Assembly: GCF_009831765.1 (NCBI RefSeq)
Contig: NZ_WSSB01000002.1
Coordinates: 214,064-278,063 of the forward strand
DNA: 64,000 nucleotides
Origin: Craterilacuibacter sinensis
Lineage (GTDB): Bacteria; Pseudomonadota; Gammaproteobacteria; Burkholderiales; Chromobacteriaceae
Reading direction: 5' to 3'
Under the pieces are notes generated by a model that saw nothing but the letters and a program-made list of their open reading frames with translations, made no database searches and had not been told where the DNA came from. The translations under genes were made by a program, and so were the position numbers. Positions 1 to 9,590 of the stretch are shown here, piece after piece; the stretch's first letter is position 1; the number at the start of each line of letters is the position of its first letter.

Positions 1-421
1 TATAGCTGGCCCACATCGGCAGCATCACCGCCACATAGAAAAAGGCCTTCTCGGCTCCGCGTGCATGGCGCGCCATATAGTAGGCCAGCGGAAAAGCCAG
101 TAGCGCGCTCATCAATGACACCGCCAGTGCCATAAACAGCGTGCGCAGGATGATGTCGAGGTTGGTGCTGTCGAATAGCGCCTGATAGTTGGCCAGCGTC
201 CAGACTGGCGTCACCTGCATGGTGAAGTCGTCGAAGGTGTAGCCGCTTTGCAGCACCAGCGCGAGCAAAGAGCCCAGATAAACCACGCCGAACCACAAGA
301 GCGGCGGGGTCAGCAGCAATAGCAGGGTCAGCACCGGCTTGCGGTAGAGCAAGGCCGAGATCCGCCGTCCCAGTCCGTTTTTTGCCGTTGTGCCGTTTCG
401 GGAGATGGCCATGCTGCTCAT
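1..421 (-). CDS. ydcU: YdcU/PotB-like ABC transporter permease, 3' end outside window
   Basis: Inner-membrane permease of a polyamine-type ABC importer; about 140 N-terminal residues are present and the frame runs off the left edge without a stop. Translation from the ATG gives MSSMAISRNG, a membrane segment around LTLLLLLTPPLLWFGVVYLG, a periplasmic stretch, then a second membrane segment around LRTLFMALAVSLMSALLAFP, as in PotB/YdcU proteins. Its ATG overlaps the stop of the ATPase gene by four bases (ATGA), so the two are translationally coupled. Order substrate-binding protein, ATPase, permease matches E. coli ydcSTU; a YdcV-like second permease would be expected next, outside the window. 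Confidence 0.85.
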   Translation of the reverse strand, partial: MSSMAISRNGTTAKNGLGRRISALLYRKPVLTLLLLLTPPLLWFGVVYLGSLLALVLQSGYTFDDFTMQVTPVWTLANYQALFDSTNLDIILRTLFMALAVSLMSALLAFPLAYYMARHARGAEKAFFYVAVMLPMWASY

Positions 422-1434
422 GCCGCCTCCGTGATCCAGTGCATGGCATCGATGCGCCATGCCAGCTCGACTTCGCTGCCGATAAGGGGCAGCGCGCCGC
501 CAAAGCTGGGGGTCAGCGCGGTCAGTACCGCCTTGCCGGCCAGCTCGACCTCGATGCGGTTGACCGCGCCGAGGAAGGCGATGTCGCGTACCACGCCTTT
601 GGCGCGTACGGCATGCGCTGTCACGATGCCTGCGCAACCTAGCTGGATGCGCTCGGGGCGGATGGCGAATATACGGCGCTGGCCGGTGAGGCTTTGCGCC
701 AAAGGCGCATCGACCACATTGCTGGTGCCGACAAAATCGGCGACGAAGCGGCTGGCCGGCTTGTCGTACAGATCCTGCGGCGTGGCGATCTGCTCGATGC
801 GGCCCTTGGCGAAAACGGCCACGCGATCCGACATCGACAGCGCTTCGGACTGGTCGTGGGTGACAAAGACAAAGGTGATACCCAGCTTGCGCTGCAGGTT
901 CTTGAGTTCGCTTTGCATCTGCTCGCGCAGCTTAAGGTCGAGCGCGCCCAGGGGTTCGTCCAGCAGCAGGACGCGCGGGCGGCCGACCAGCGCGCGCGCC
1001 AGTGCCACACGCTGGCGCTGTCCGCCGGACAACTCGCCCGGCTTGCGGCTGCCATAGTCGGCCAGTGCGACCATGGATAGCGCCTCTTCGGCCCGCGCCA
1101 GGCGTTCCTTCTTGCCGACGCCCTTGACCATCAGGCCATAGGCGACGTTATTCAGTACATCCATGGTGGGAAAGAGCGCGTAATCCTGAAATACGGTATT
1201 CACATCGCGCTCGAAAGGCGCCAGCGCACTGGCGTCCTGGCCGGCGATCAGGATACGCCCCGAGCTTGGCAATTCGAAGCCGGCAATCAGGCGCAAGCAG
1301 GTGGTCTTGCCCGAGCCGGAAGGGCCGAGCATGGAGAAAAACTCGCCTTCGTTGATGGTGAGCGAGACATTGTCGACGGCGCGCATCTGGCCGAACAGGC
1401 GGCTGACGTGGTCGAAGGTGACGGCGTGGGGCAT
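418..1434 (-). CDS. ydcT: ABC transporter ATPase, YdcT/PotA-like
   Basis: ATP-hydrolysing subunit of the polyamine-type importer, cytoplasmic face of the inner membrane. The 338-residue protein has a Walker A (GPSGSGKTT), Q-loop, signature LSGGQRQRVALARAL, Walker B (VLLLDEPLGALD) and H-loop (VTHDQ), then a C-terminal TOBE-like regulatory domain (from about residue 235). The frame is open far upstream through repetitive DNA, but homology starts at MPHAVTFDHVSR, so this ATG is chosen; an ATG five codons earlier (1449) is the alternative. Length matches E. coli YdcT (about 337). The neighbouring YdcS-like binding protein supports the assignment. Confidence 0.9.
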   Translation of the reverse strand: MPHAVTFDHVSRLFGQMRAVDNVSLTINEGEFFSMLGPSGSGKTTCLRLIAGFELPSSGRILIAGQDASALAPFERDVNTVFQDYALFPTMDVLNNVAYGLMVKGVGKKERLARAEEALSMVALADYGSRKPGELSGGQRQRVALARALVGRPRVLLLDEPLGALDLKLREQMQSELKNLQRKLGITFVFVTHDQSEALSMSDRVAVFAKGRIEQIATPQDLYDKPASRFVADFVGTSNVVDAPLAQSLTGQRRIFAIRPERIQLGCAGIVTAHAVRAKGVVRDIAFLGAVNRIEVELAGKAVLTALTPSFGGALPLIGSEVELAWRIDAMHWITEAA

Positions 1435-1771
1435 GATAGGCAGCCTCATAAGTGCGCTTTGTGTGTATATCAACCCAGATGCAAAGCAGCGGGTGTTATA
1501 TGTTGTGCCGCTGTTGCCGCCAGTCACCTGCCCCGTAGGCGCGAGCCGGGCAAAAGTTTGGCCCCAAGGTTTTAAGCCGCCTCCTGTTTGAGCGATTTGC
1601 GGTAGCAAATCGCGAGTTTGGCGGCGCCTTGGGGGCGAATTTTTGCCCGGGGTTTCGAGTGGCTTCGGGTCGCCTTTTCCTTGGTTTCTTCCTTTTGGCG
1701 AGACAAAAGGAAGAAACCCGTCCGCCGCGCGGAAGCGGCAGGTAAGAGGCATCCGCGCAGCGGATACGTAC
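1435..1771. repeat. Gap between ydcS and ydcT holding a long nested palindrome and a second perfect hairpin
   Basis: No gene is supported in these 337 bases. Bases 1546-1650 form a nested imperfect inverted repeat: outer arms CCGGGCAAAA and TTTTGCCCGG, then GCCCCAAGG with CCTTGGGG, then GCCGCC with GGCGGC, and a central GCGATTTGC-GGTA-GCAAATCGC hairpin (1592-1613). A separate perfect 15-base stem, GGTTTCTTCCTTTTG with its complement, lies at 1683-1718 around a 6-base loop. A further small dyad (ATCCGCGCAGCGGAT) is near 1760. The structure sits inside the presumed ydcSTU transcript, so it may cause termination, processing or differential expression of the binding protein. The look is that of a dispersed palindromic repeat, which cannot be tested from one copy. 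Confidence 0.7.
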
Positions 1772-2920
1772 TTATTTGCCGCCCATCACGCCGATGTAGT
1801 CGCGGGTCCAGGTGCTGTACGGTACGCAACTGCCTTGCGACGCGCATTTGGCTTGCGGCGTTTTCCAGAAGTGCACCTTGTCGAAGCGCTCGAAGCCGTT
1901 GGTCTTGCAGACATCGCTGCCGCCCGGTGTTTTTTCCTTGCAGGCAGCCGGGGTGACCGGGTTGGAGCCGAACCATTCGGCCAGTGCCGACTGCAGCTTG
2001 GGATTCAGCGAGTATTCCATCCACTGGTAGGCGCAGGACGGGTGTTTGGCATCGGCGTGCAGCATGGTGGTATCGGCCCAGCCGGTGACGCCTTCTTTGG
2101 GAATGGTCGATGCAATCGGCTGCTTCTCGGCCTTGAGCGCATTGACCTGATAGCCCCACGAGCCCGAAGCGGCCACGCCTTCGTTTTTGAAATCGCTCAT
2201 CTGCACGGTCGCATCATGCCAGTAGCGGTGCTTGAGCGTGTTTTGCTGTTTGAGCAGTTTGATCACTTCGGCGTACTGCTTGTCGTTCAGCTCGTACGGG
2301 TCTTTGATGCCGAGGTCCGGGCGTTTGCTTTTCAAATAGAGCGCAGCGTCGGCGATATAGATCGGGCCGTCGTAGGCCTGGATGCGACCCTTGTTGGGCT
2401 TGCCGTCGGGCAGGTTTTGCGGCTCGAATACCACGGCCCATGAGGCCGGCGGGGTCTTGAAGATCTTGGTGTTGTACATCAGTACATTCGGGCCCCACTG
2501 GTAGGGCACGCCATAACTCTGCCCGGCCACCGTGTACCACGGCGCACCCTGCAGGCGCTTGTCGATCTGCTTGTAGCTTGGAATCAGCGCAAGATTGATC
2601 GGCTGCACCTTCTTGCCGTACACCAGACGCAGGCTGGCGTCGCCGGAGGCGGTGACCAGATCGTAGCCGCCTTTATTCATCAGGCTGACCATCTCGTCCG
2701 AGGTGGCGGCCGTCTTGACGTTGACCTTGCAGCCGGTGGCCTTTTCAAACGGCGTCACCCAGTCATAACTCTTGTCCGACTCGCCGCGCTCCAGGTAGCC
2801 GGGCCAGGCGATGATGTCGAGCCGGCCTTCGCCTTTTCCTATCTGGCTAAGGGGGGCGGCGATGGCGGTGAGGGTGGTGGCGGCCAGTGTCAGGCCGATC
2901 AGCTGCGGGATCGCTCTCAT
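1772..2920 (-). CDS. ydcS: Periplasmic substrate-binding protein of polyamine-type ABC transporter, YdcS-like
   Basis: Captures the substrate (putrescine or a related polyamine by family) in the periplasm and delivers it to the YdcTUV complex. The 382-residue protein starts MRAIPQLIGL with a typical signal peptide cut near AIAA-PLS. Long stretches match my memory of E. coli YdcS, for example LDIIAWPGYLERG, TSDEMVSLMNKGGYDLVTAS, YQWGPNVLMYNTK and a C-terminal WTRDYIGVMGGK. The ATG at 2920 has a GGAGAAG ribosome site; a longer in-frame start at 2986 lacks one and would bury the signal peptide. It is the first gene of the operon. E. coli YdcS has also been reported to have polyhydroxybutyrate synthase activity; whether this copy does is unknown. 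Confidence 0.93.
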   Translation of the reverse strand: MRAIPQLIGLTLAATTLTAIAAPLSQIGKGEGRLDIIAWPGYLERGESDKSYDWVTPFEKATGCKVNVKTAATSDEMVSLMNKGGYDLVTASGDASLRLVYGKKVQPINLALIPSYKQIDKRLQGAPWYTVAGQSYGVPYQWGPNVLMYNTKIFKTPPASWAVVFEPQNLPDGKPNKGRIQAYDGPIYIADAALYLKSKRPDLGIKDPYELNDKQYAEVIKLLKQQNTLKHRYWHDATVQMSDFKNEGVAASGSWGYQVNALKAEKQPIASTIPKEGVTGWADTTMLHADAKHPSCAYQWMEYSLNPKLQSALAEWFGSNPVTPAACKEKTPGGSDVCKTNGFERFDKVHFWKTPQAKCASQGSCVPYSTWTRDYIGVMGGK

Positions 2921-2976
2921 GAATTTCTTCTCCGATTTTTTTAAGGCAAAGGCAAGCATGCCTGCGCATCTTTGTG

Positions 2977-2989
2977 CACATGTCATGTG
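2977..2989. promoter_or_regulatory. Palindrome CACATGTCATGTG upstream of ydcS
   Basis: A 13-base odd-centred palindrome (CACATG-T-CATGTG) lies 57 bases before the ydcS start, where an operator for the ydc operon could sit. No regulator is adjacent, so the role is an inference. Confidence 0.3.
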
Positions 2990-3087
2990 TTTAATTTATC
3001 GGGCATAACAGGCGAAAAAGAAAGTTTCTTGTGGATTTTTTGTGCAGGAAAGAGGCCGGCGCAGCCGGAATGTCGGATTTTTGCCGC

Positions 3088-3126
3088 AAAAAAGCACGCC
3101 ACACCCTGCGGGAGGATGTGGCGTGC
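3088..3126 (-). terminator. Rho-independent terminator of kup
   Basis: Reading the minus strand, a 10-base stem (GCACGCCACA with TGTGGCGTGC) is followed by six T residues. It lies about 40 bases past the kup stop codon. Confidence 0.85.
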
Positions 3127-3164
3127 CTGATAGGAGAGGCGGCTGTTTAAAAAATTGACCGCAA

Positions 3165-5033
3165 TTAAAGCTCGACCTGGGCGCCCAGTTCCACCACCCG
3201 GTTGGTCGGGATCTGGAAGAAGTCGGTCGCCTTGAGGGCATTGCGGCTCATGCCGACAAACAGCTTCTCGCGCCAGCGCGCCATGCCTGGCCTGTCGGTC
3301 GAGATCAGCGTTTCGCGTGACAGGAAGAAGGAGGTATCCATCACCTCGAAAGCCAGGCCCTGCGCCTCGCACTGCGCGAGGATGGCATTGACGTCGGGGG
3401 TCTCCTTGTAGCCGTAGTCGGCCAGCACCTGCCAGAACGAATCCGACAGCCGGGTGATGGTCAGGCGTTCTTCCGGCTCGACATAGGGCTCGTCCTTGGT
3501 GCGTATCGTCAGCAGCACCACGCGCTCGTGCAGCACCTTGTTGTGCTTGAGATTGTGCAGCATGGCATGCGGTACGCCGTGGCTGGAGCTGGTCATGAAT
3601 ACGGCGGTGCCGGCCACGCGTGTCGGCGGGTAGGCTTCCATATTCTCGATAAAGCCGTCCAGCGGAATCGCCTGCTCGTCCAGTCTTTCCGCCAGCAGGC
3701 TGCGGCCGCGCTTCCAGGTGGTCATCAGGATGAACATCACCGCGCCTATCACCAGCGGCAGCCAGCCGCCGGCGGTAATCTTGTGGATATTGGCCGAAAA
3801 CAGAGGCACATCGATAAACAGGAAGAGCGCGGTGGCCGGTGCCACCGCCCACAGTGGCCAGCGCCAGTTGCGGCGTGCCACCGTGGCGGCGAGCAAGGTG
3901 GTGATCACCATGGTGCCGGTCACCGCGATGCCGTAGGCGGCGGCCAGGTTGCTGGAGCTGCCGAAGGCCACCACCACGATGATCACGGCCGCCAGCAGCG
4001 CCCAGTTGATCATCGGGATATAGATCTGGCCGATTTCCTTTTCCGAGGTATGCAGGATGGACAGCCGCGGGATATAGCCCAGCTGTACCGCCTGACGGGT
4101 CAGCGAGAACACGCCGGAAATCACCGCTTGCGAGGCGATGACGGTGGCGAAGGTGGCCAGACCGACCAGCGGATACAGCGCCCAGTCCGGTGCCAGATTG
4201 AAGAAGGGGTTTTTGACTGCGGCCGGCTCGGCCAGAATCAGTGCGCCCTGACCGAAATAGTTGAGTACCAGCGCCGGCAGCACCAGCGCAAACCAGGCGC
4301 GGCGGATCGGGCTTTTGCCGAAGTGGCCCATGTCGGCATACAGCGCCTCGGTGCCGGTAATGGCCAGCACCACCGAACCCAGCGTCAGAAAGGCGATCAT
4401 GCCGTTATCCAGCATAAAGCGCACGCCCCAGACCGGGTTGAGTGCGCCCAGCACCTCGGGGTTATCCATGATGCCGCCCACGCCCAGCGTGGCCAGCGTC
4501 AGGAACCAGATGCCCATGACCGGCCCGAACAGCGTGCCGACGCGGGCGGTGCCGTGTTTCTGGATCAGGAATAAGCCGCTTAATACCGAAAGTGAAATAG
4601 GCAGGATATAGGGGGTAAAGGTCGGGGTAATCACCTCCAGACCCTCGACCGCAGAGAGCACCGACATGGCCGGGGTAATGATGACTTCACCGTAGAAGAA
4701 GCCCGCCCCCATGATGCCCAGTATCATTAACAGCCAGCCCGGCGTGCCGCGCACCTTGCGTTTGGACAGCGCCATCAGCGTCAGAATGCCGCCTTCACCG
4801 CGGTTGTCAGCCCGAAGCACGAAGGCAAGGTATTTGATGGACACCACCAGGATCAGCTCCCAGAACACCAGGGACAGCACGCCCAGCACATTGTCGTGGG
4901 TGGGCAGCAGGCCGTAGTGGCCGGAAAAGCATTCTTTCAGGGTGTAGAGCGGGCTGGTGCCGATGTCGCCATAGACGACGCCCAGCGCGGCCAGCGTGAT
5001 GCCGGCCATGGCTTTATTGTTGTGAACCTGCAT
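3165..5033 (-). CDS. kup: Low-affinity potassium/proton symporter Kup
   Basis: Imports K+ together with protons across the inner membrane. The 622-residue protein has the KUP/HAK/KT signature [15 protein letters not shown] at its N-terminus, about 12 hydrophobic membrane segments to roughly residue 440, and a soluble C-terminal domain ending [19 protein letters not shown]. Length equals that of E. coli Kup (622). The frame opens at a TTG twelve codons earlier, but the ATG giving [20 protein letters not shown] matches family N-termini. It stands alone, with its own terminator downstream and ycaO ending upstream on the same strand. Confidence 0.95.
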   Translation of the reverse strand: MQVHNNKAMAGITLAALGVVYGDIGTSPLYTLKECFSGHYGLLPTHDNVLGVLSLVFWELILVVSIKYLAFVLRADNRGEGGILTLMALSKRKVRGTPGWLLMILGIMGAGFFYGEVIITPAMSVLSAVEGLEVITPTFTPYILPISLSVLSGLFLIQKHGTARVGTLFGPVMGIWFLTLATLGVGGIMDNPEVLGALNPVWGVRFMLDNGMIAFLTLGSVVLAITGTEALYADMGHFGKSPIRRAWFALVLPALVLNYFGQGALILAEPAAVKNPFFNLAPDWALYPLVGLATFATVIASQAVISGVFSLTRQAVQLGYIPRLSILHTSEKEIGQIYIPMINWALLAAVIIVVVAFGSSSNLAAAYGIAVTGTMVITTLLAATVARRNWRWPLWAVAPATALFLFIDVPLFSANIHKITAGGWLPLVIGAVMFILMTTWKRGRSLLAERLDEQAIPLDGFIENMEAYPPTRVAGTAVFMTSSSHGVPHAMLHNLKHNKVLHERVVLLTIRTKDEPYVEPEERLTITRLSDSFWQVLADYGYKETPDVNAILAQCEAQGLAFEVMDTSFFLSRETLISTDRPGMARWREKLFVGMSRNALKATDFFQIPTNRVVELGAQVEL

Positions 5034-5210
5034 AGGGACCAGACTTGACCGTGATTGGGAAGGTTGCAATGCAGCAACCCATAATGAATAGCGCGCAGCT
5101 TACTCTCAAGCATTCGGTGCGCCAAGTATCGCCTGCAGCGTAGCAGAAAATTTTTCCCGGGCTATGGCCGGGGCCTTGCAGCCCTCCCGCAGCGGGGAGG
5201 GCCTGCCTGA

Positions 5211-6914
5211 TCAGAACAGCTTATCGTAAGCCTGCAGCAGGCGCTGATGCAGCTCCAGCCCTTCGAGTGCCAGGCCCGGCGAGGACAGGCCGAAGAAGCG
5301 TTCGCGTTGTGCCAGCAGGTCTTCGGCCAGCGACAGTGTGTCTGCGCCATACAACAGCGCCAGAGAAGGGCGGAAGTCGCCTTCGCCGTCCAGGTCGAGC
5401 AGGGTCTCGATGCAGCGGTAGACGTGGTAGCGCGAATCGGCAATCTGGCGGAAGTGGTGTATCCATTCCAGCCCTTCACGGATGGCTGCCTTGTCGCCGC
5501 AAGCCAGCGCCAGCAGGGTTTTCAGCTCGCCCATGCGCAGGTTTTTCCAGGCCGAGCCTTCCGGCACGGCCAGACCCAGAATCTCCCACAGCGAGCGGTG
5601 GTCGGCCAGACCCAGCACTTGCAGTTCGCGCAGCAGTCCGGCACAGGCCGCCTCGTCCAGCGCATGCAGATTCAGGATGGCGGGGCGGACGCTATTGCCC
5701 ACGCTATTGTTTTCCCACTCCAGATCGTCGACCTGATAGATCTCGGACATGCCCGGCACCAGAATGCGGCAGGCGTAGACACCCAGTTCGGTGAAGTCGG
5801 AGACATAAATCTCGAATTCGTCCTCGTGAATGATGGCGCACAGACGCTCGTAATCCTGCTGCGTGCTGCCCTTGAAGTCCCAGTCTTCGAAAGCAAAGTC
5901 AGGTTTGGCCGCGAGGAAGGGCCAGCCTATGATGCCGGCCGAGTCGACAAAGTGGGTTTCCAGATTGGACGGGCTGGCGACTTCATCCATATCCATGCCC
6001 GCTTCCGGGAAGCCGGCCAGTGCATCCAGCGCGCGGCCCTGCAGCAGCTCGGTCAGCGCACGCTCCAATGCCACTTCGAAGCTTGGGTGGGCACCGAAAC
6101 TGGCGAAGACACCCTGGTCGTGCGGATGCAGCATGGTGACGTTCATCACCGGATAGCGCCCGCCAAGCGAAGCATCTTTTACCAGAATGCCGAAGCCGGC
6201 GTCGCGCAGGCCCTGAATGCCGGCGGCGATGCGCGGATAGCGGGCAATCACGTCTTCCGGCACATCCGGCAGGCAGATGCCTTCGGCGATGATGCGGAAC
6301 TTGATATGGCGCTCAAGGATTTCCGACAGCGCCTGGGTGCGCGCTTCCGGCTGGGTGTTGCCGGCAGACATGCCGTTGCTGACATACAGGTTGCCGATGA
6401 TATTGACCGGTATCCAGCTTTGCGCGCCGTCCGACACGCGGGTGTAAGGCAGGGCGCAGATGCCGCGCCCGCCATTGCCGGAATTGAGGTCGACCAGCGT
6501 GGCCGCCTCGATGGCGTCGTCCGGGTTGTAGAAGGCCAGCAGGTCTTCGTTCAGCAGGCCCTCGGGCCAGCTATCATCTTGGGGCAATGCGAACCAGCGC
6601 TCTTGCGGGTAATGGACGAAGGGGCGATTGGCGCGTTCTTCACCCAGATAGAAATGGGTCCAGAAGTAATGGCAGGACAGGCGCTCGAACATCTCGCCCA
6701 GGGCGCTGGCGCGTGCTGCCAGCTCGCTTGCGCCCTTGCCGTTGGTAAACAGTAAGGGGCAGTCGCGGTCGCGGATATGCACCGACCAGCAGTTGTCGAC
6801 CGGATTGAGCCAGGACACTTCTTCGATATTGAAGCCGCGCGCGGCCAGTTTGCCCTGCATGGTGGCAATGGAGTCTTCGAGGGCGGCGTCTTTGCCGGGA
6901 ATGAAATGTTGCAT
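5211..6914 (-). CDS. ycaO: YcaO protein, ATP-dependent cyclodehydratase-fold partner of RimO-type methylthiolation
   Basis: Orthologue of E. coli YcaO, which has been reported to assist RimO in beta-methylthiolation of ribosomal protein S12. The 567-residue protein begins MQHFIPGKDAALEDSIA, carries YcaO-domain ATP-binding glutamates in ALGEMFERLS (E74) and ALSEILERHIK, and includes the strongly conserved IIGNLYVSNGMSAGNT and FASFGAHPSFEVALER. A C-terminal helical TPR-like region follows from about residue 430. The chosen ATG has an AGGAAG site about 10 bases upstream; the longer frame has no homology. No maturase, dehydrogenase or precursor peptide gene is nearby, which argues for the housekeeping role rather than peptide-natural-product synthesis. 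It is divergent from proS. Confidence 0.92.
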   Translation of the reverse strand: MQHFIPGKDAALEDSIATMQGKLAARGFNIEEVSWLNPVDNCWSVHIRDRDCPLLFTNGKGASELAARASALGEMFERLSCHYFWTHFYLGEERANRPFVHYPQERWFALPQDDSWPEGLLNEDLLAFYNPDDAIEAATLVDLNSGNGGRGICALPYTRVSDGAQSWIPVNIIGNLYVSNGMSAGNTQPEARTQALSEILERHIKFRIIAEGICLPDVPEDVIARYPRIAAGIQGLRDAGFGILVKDASLGGRYPVMNVTMLHPHDQGVFASFGAHPSFEVALERALTELLQGRALDALAGFPEAGMDMDEVASPSNLETHFVDSAGIIGWPFLAAKPDFAFEDWDFKGSTQQDYERLCAIIHEDEFEIYVSDFTELGVYACRILVPGMSEIYQVDDLEWENNSVGNSVRPAILNLHALDEAACAGLLRELQVLGLADHRSLWEILGLAVPEGSAWKNLRMGELKTLLALACGDKAAIREGLEWIHHFRQIADSRYHVYRCIETLLDLDGEGDFRPSLALLYGADTLSLAEDLLAQRERFFGLSSPGLALEGLELHQRLLQAYDKLF

Positions 6915-7100
6915 ATTGGAGAAACTTCCTGCTGGGGTAATCAATATTGGCGCGCAGCTTAGCATGTGCTCCCGCTTGCCGTGGGGATAGCTGCCATTTG
7001 CCCGCCACTGTTTGGACGTGCGCTGCACGCCCGGCTTCCACCCTTGCCCCCGCCGGCGCTACAATCGCGCTATCTAACGCAATTTCAAGGATGTTCCCCC

Positions 7101-8816
7101 ATGCGCGCTTCGCAGTTCTTCATCTCTACCCTGAAAGAGGCTCCGGCCGATGCCGATATCGTCAGCCAGAAGCTGATGCTGCGTGCCGGTATGATCCGCA
7201 AGGTAGGTGCCGGCATCTATAGCTGGATGCCCATGGGTCTGCGTGCCTTGCGCAAGGTCGAAGCCATCGTGCGTGAAGAAATGAACCGTGCCGGCGCCAT
7301 CGAAATTTCGATGCCGGTGGTGCAGCCGGCCGCTCTGTGGCAGGAAACCGGGCGCTGGGACAAGATGGGCGAGGAGCTGCTGCGTTTCAAGGACCGCCAC
7401 GACCGCGACTTCGTGATCCAGCCGACCTCGGAAGAAGTGGTGACCGACATCGTGCGCGGCGAACTGAAAAGCTACCGTCAGCTCCCGAAGAATTTCTACC
7501 AGATCCAGACCAAGTTCCGCGACGAGCGCCGCCCGCGTTTCGGCGTGATGCGTGGCCGCGAATTCACCATGAAGGACGCCTACTCCTTCGACCGCAGTGC
7601 CGAGGATGCGCTGAAGAGCTACGACAATATGTTCGCCGCCTACCAGCGCGTGTTTGACCGAATGGGCCTGACTTACCGCGCCGTGGCGGCCGACACCGGC
7701 GCCATCGGCGGTGACCGCTCGCATGAGTTCCAGGTGATCGCCGACACCGGCGAAGACGCTATTGTCTACTGCCCCGATTCCGATTACGCCGCCAATATCG
7801 AACTGGCCGAAGCGCTCGCCCCGGAAAGCGCACGCCAGGCGCCAGGCGCCGAGATGCAGAAGGTCTCCACACCGGGCGTGAAAACCATAGACGAGCTGGT
7901 GGCTTTCCTGTCTTGCGACATCAAAGAGACGGTAAAAGCGGTGGTGGTCGAAGGCGATGCTGAAGACAAGCTGCCGGTGCTGCTCTTGGTGCGCGGCGAC
8001 CATGAACTGAATGAAATCAAGGGCGAGAAGCTTGCCGGTGTTGCCAAGCCGCTGACCTTTGCTGCGCCCGAGTCCATCGTCGCCGCCTTCGGTGCCCAGC
8101 CGGGCTCGCTGGGGCCGGTCGGTTTCAAGGGCAAGATCTACGCCGACCGCAGCGTGGCGGTGATGGCCGACATGGTGGTGGGCGGTAACGAGGACGACGT
8201 GCATCTGACCGGCGTCAACTTCGGCCGCGACCTGCCCGAGCCGGAAGTTGCCGATATCCGCAATGTACTCGAGGGTGATGCCTCGCCGGACGGCAAGGGT
8301 GTGCTGGCCATTCAGCGCGGCATTGAAGTGGGCCATGTGTTCTATCTGGGCACCAAGTACTCGAAGGAAATGGGCGCGACCTTCCTCGATATGGACGGCA
8401 AGCCCAAGCACTTCGAAATGGGCTGCTACGGTATCGGCGTATCGCGCATTCTGGGCGCGGCCATCGAGCAGAACCACGACGAGCGCGGCATTATCTGGAC
8501 CGACGCACTGGCGCCATTCACCGTGGTGATCGTGCCTATGGGCATGAAGCGCAGCGAAGCCGTGGCCGATGCGGCCGAGGCCTTGTATCAGGGCCTGCTG
8601 GCCAAGGGCGTGGATGTGCTGCTGGACGACCGTGACGAACGTCCGGGCGTGCTGCTGGCCGACTCCGAACTGATCGGCATCCCGCATCGTGTGGTGATCG
8701 GTGACCGTAGCCTGAAAGAAGGCAAGGTCGAGTACCAGCATCGCCGCGATGCCGACAAGACCGAGCTGGCCGCCGCCGATGTGCTCGACTTCATGTTCGG
8801 CAAACTCGGCATTTGA
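7101..8816 (+). CDS. proS: Prolyl-tRNA synthetase
   Basis: Charges tRNA-Pro with proline in the cytoplasm. The 571-residue protein is the bacterial class II form (E. coli ProS is 572). Class II motifs are visible (motif 2 around [21 protein letters not shown], motif 3 around [13 protein letters not shown]), with the YbaK-like editing insertion between about residues 220 and 400 and a C-terminal anticodon-binding domain. The ATG giving [15 protein letters not shown] is chosen over an upstream in-frame codon because homology begins there and AAGGA lies just before it. The stop codon overlaps the start of the next gene (TGATG). Confidence 0.97.
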   Translation: MRASQFFISTLKEAPADADIVSQKLMLRAGMIRKVGAGIYSWMPMGLRALRKVEAIVREEMNRAGAIEISMPVVQPAALWQETGRWDKMGEELLRFKDRHDRDFVIQPTSEEVVTDIVRGELKSYRQLPKNFYQIQTKFRDERRPRFGVMRGREFTMKDAYSFDRSAEDALKSYDNMFAAYQRVFDRMGLTYRAVAADTGAIGGDRSHEFQVIADTGEDAIVYCPDSDYAANIELAEALAPESARQAPGAEMQKVSTPGVKTIDELVAFLSCDIKETVKAVVVEGDAEDKLPVLLLVRGDHELNEIKGEKLAGVAKPLTFAAPESIVAAFGAQPGSLGPVGFKGKIYADRSVAVMADMVVGGNEDDVHLTGVNFGRDLPEPEVADIRNVLEGDASPDGKGVLAIQRGIEVGHVFYLGTKYSKEMGATFLDMDGKPKHFEMGCYGIGVSRILGAAIEQNHDERGIIWTDALAPFTVVIVPMGMKRSEAVADAAEALYQGLLAKGVDVLLDDRDERPGVLLADSELIGIPHRVVIGDRSLKEGKVEYQHRRDADKTELAAADVLDFMFGKLGI

Positions 8817-9433
8817 TGCGCCGCGCCGTCATCAGCCTGTTGCTTGCCACGCTGGTGATGCCGGCGTGGGCGGGTGCGCAGCGTGAGGAAGATCTGTCGC
8901 ACACCGTCGCTTCGGCCTTGCGCCGCAGCGTCGGTGACGTCAACGCGCCGCGGCTGGTGTTCGACAATCCGCGCGAAGGGCAGGCCTGGTTGGCGGAGAT
9001 GTCGCGGCGGCTGGAAAAACGTATACCGGATGCGTGGGCGCGCGAGCGTCTGCTGACCGCCATCCACTATGAAGCGACCCGCGCCGGTCTCGATCCGCAG
9101 ATGGTGCTGGGCCTGATTCAGGTGGAAAGCGGTTTCAAGAAATATGCAGTGTCCAGTGCCGATGCACGCGGGCTGATGCAGGTGATGCCGTTCTGGACGC
9201 GCAGCATAGGCACGCCCGAGCACAATCTGTTCGACCTGACCACCAATCTGCGCTACGGCTGTGCCATCTTGCGCCACTACATTGACCGCGAAAAAGGCAA
9301 TCTGTTTCTGGCCTTGGGGCGCTACAACGGCAGCCGTGGCCGCAGCGAATACCCGAATATGGTGTTGGGCGCCTGGCAGCAGCAGTGGCACTGGACACCG
9401 CCCAGAGCATTGCAACAGGCTGCCTTGCACTGA
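8816..9433 (+). CDS. Lytic transglycosylase, SLT domain, exported
   Basis: Likely cleaves peptidoglycan glycan strands in the periplasm. The 205-residue product has a signal peptide ([21 protein letters not shown]) and a Slt70-type catalytic domain from about residue 85: IQVESGFKKYAVSSADARGL contains the catalytic glutamate in the ES motif, followed by GLMQVMPFW and ALGRYNGSRGRSEYP. The ATG shares one base with the proS stop (TGATG), so expression is coupled to proS. A strong terminator follows directly. The exact subfamily is not assigned. Confidence 0.88.
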   Translation: MRRAVISLLLATLVMPAWAGAQREEDLSHTVASALRRSVGDVNAPRLVFDNPREGQAWLAEMSRRLEKRIPDAWARERLLTAIHYEATRAGLDPQMVLGLIQVESGFKKYAVSSADARGLMQVMPFWTRSIGTPEHNLFDLTTNLRYGCAILRHYIDREKGNLFLALGRYNGSRGRSEYPNMVLGAWQQQWHWTPPRALQQAALH

Positions 9434-9447
9434 CTGCCGTGCTGGAT

Positions 9448-9486
9448 AAAACCCCGCCCCCGGCTGCCGCCGCGGGCGGGGTTTTT
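9448..9486 (+). terminator. Rho-independent terminator after the lytic transglycosylase
   Basis: Stem AAAACCCCGCCC with GGGCGGGGTTTT, loop of 14 bases, T run at the 3' side, 14 bases after the stop codon. It closes the proS operon. Confidence 0.9.
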
Positions 9487-9590
9487 GCGTGTTGGGCGCA
9501 GGTCACTAACTTGGACGTCATGGGATGGTTTGTGTCATTATTTGCCCATAATACCAAAACAGTTTTATTAGCTCACCCGGGAGTGCCTCG

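Noticed and set aside
1435..1752. N-terminal extension of the ydcT frame through the palindromic region
   Set aside because: The extra residues are translation of the inverted repeats; homology begins at the ATG at 1434.
5247..6755. 502-codon open frame on the plus strand
   Set aside because: Exactly antisense to ycaO, whose protein matches a known family; the antisense product is low-complexity and has no domain.
5211..6914. YcaO as part of a peptide natural-product cluster
   Set aside because: No precursor peptide, dehydrogenase or leader-binding partner nearby, and the sequence follows the E. coli housekeeping YcaO closely.
7074..8741. 555-codon open frame on the minus strand
   Set aside because: Antisense shadow of proS in GC-rich DNA; histidine/glutamine-rich composition typical of such shadows.
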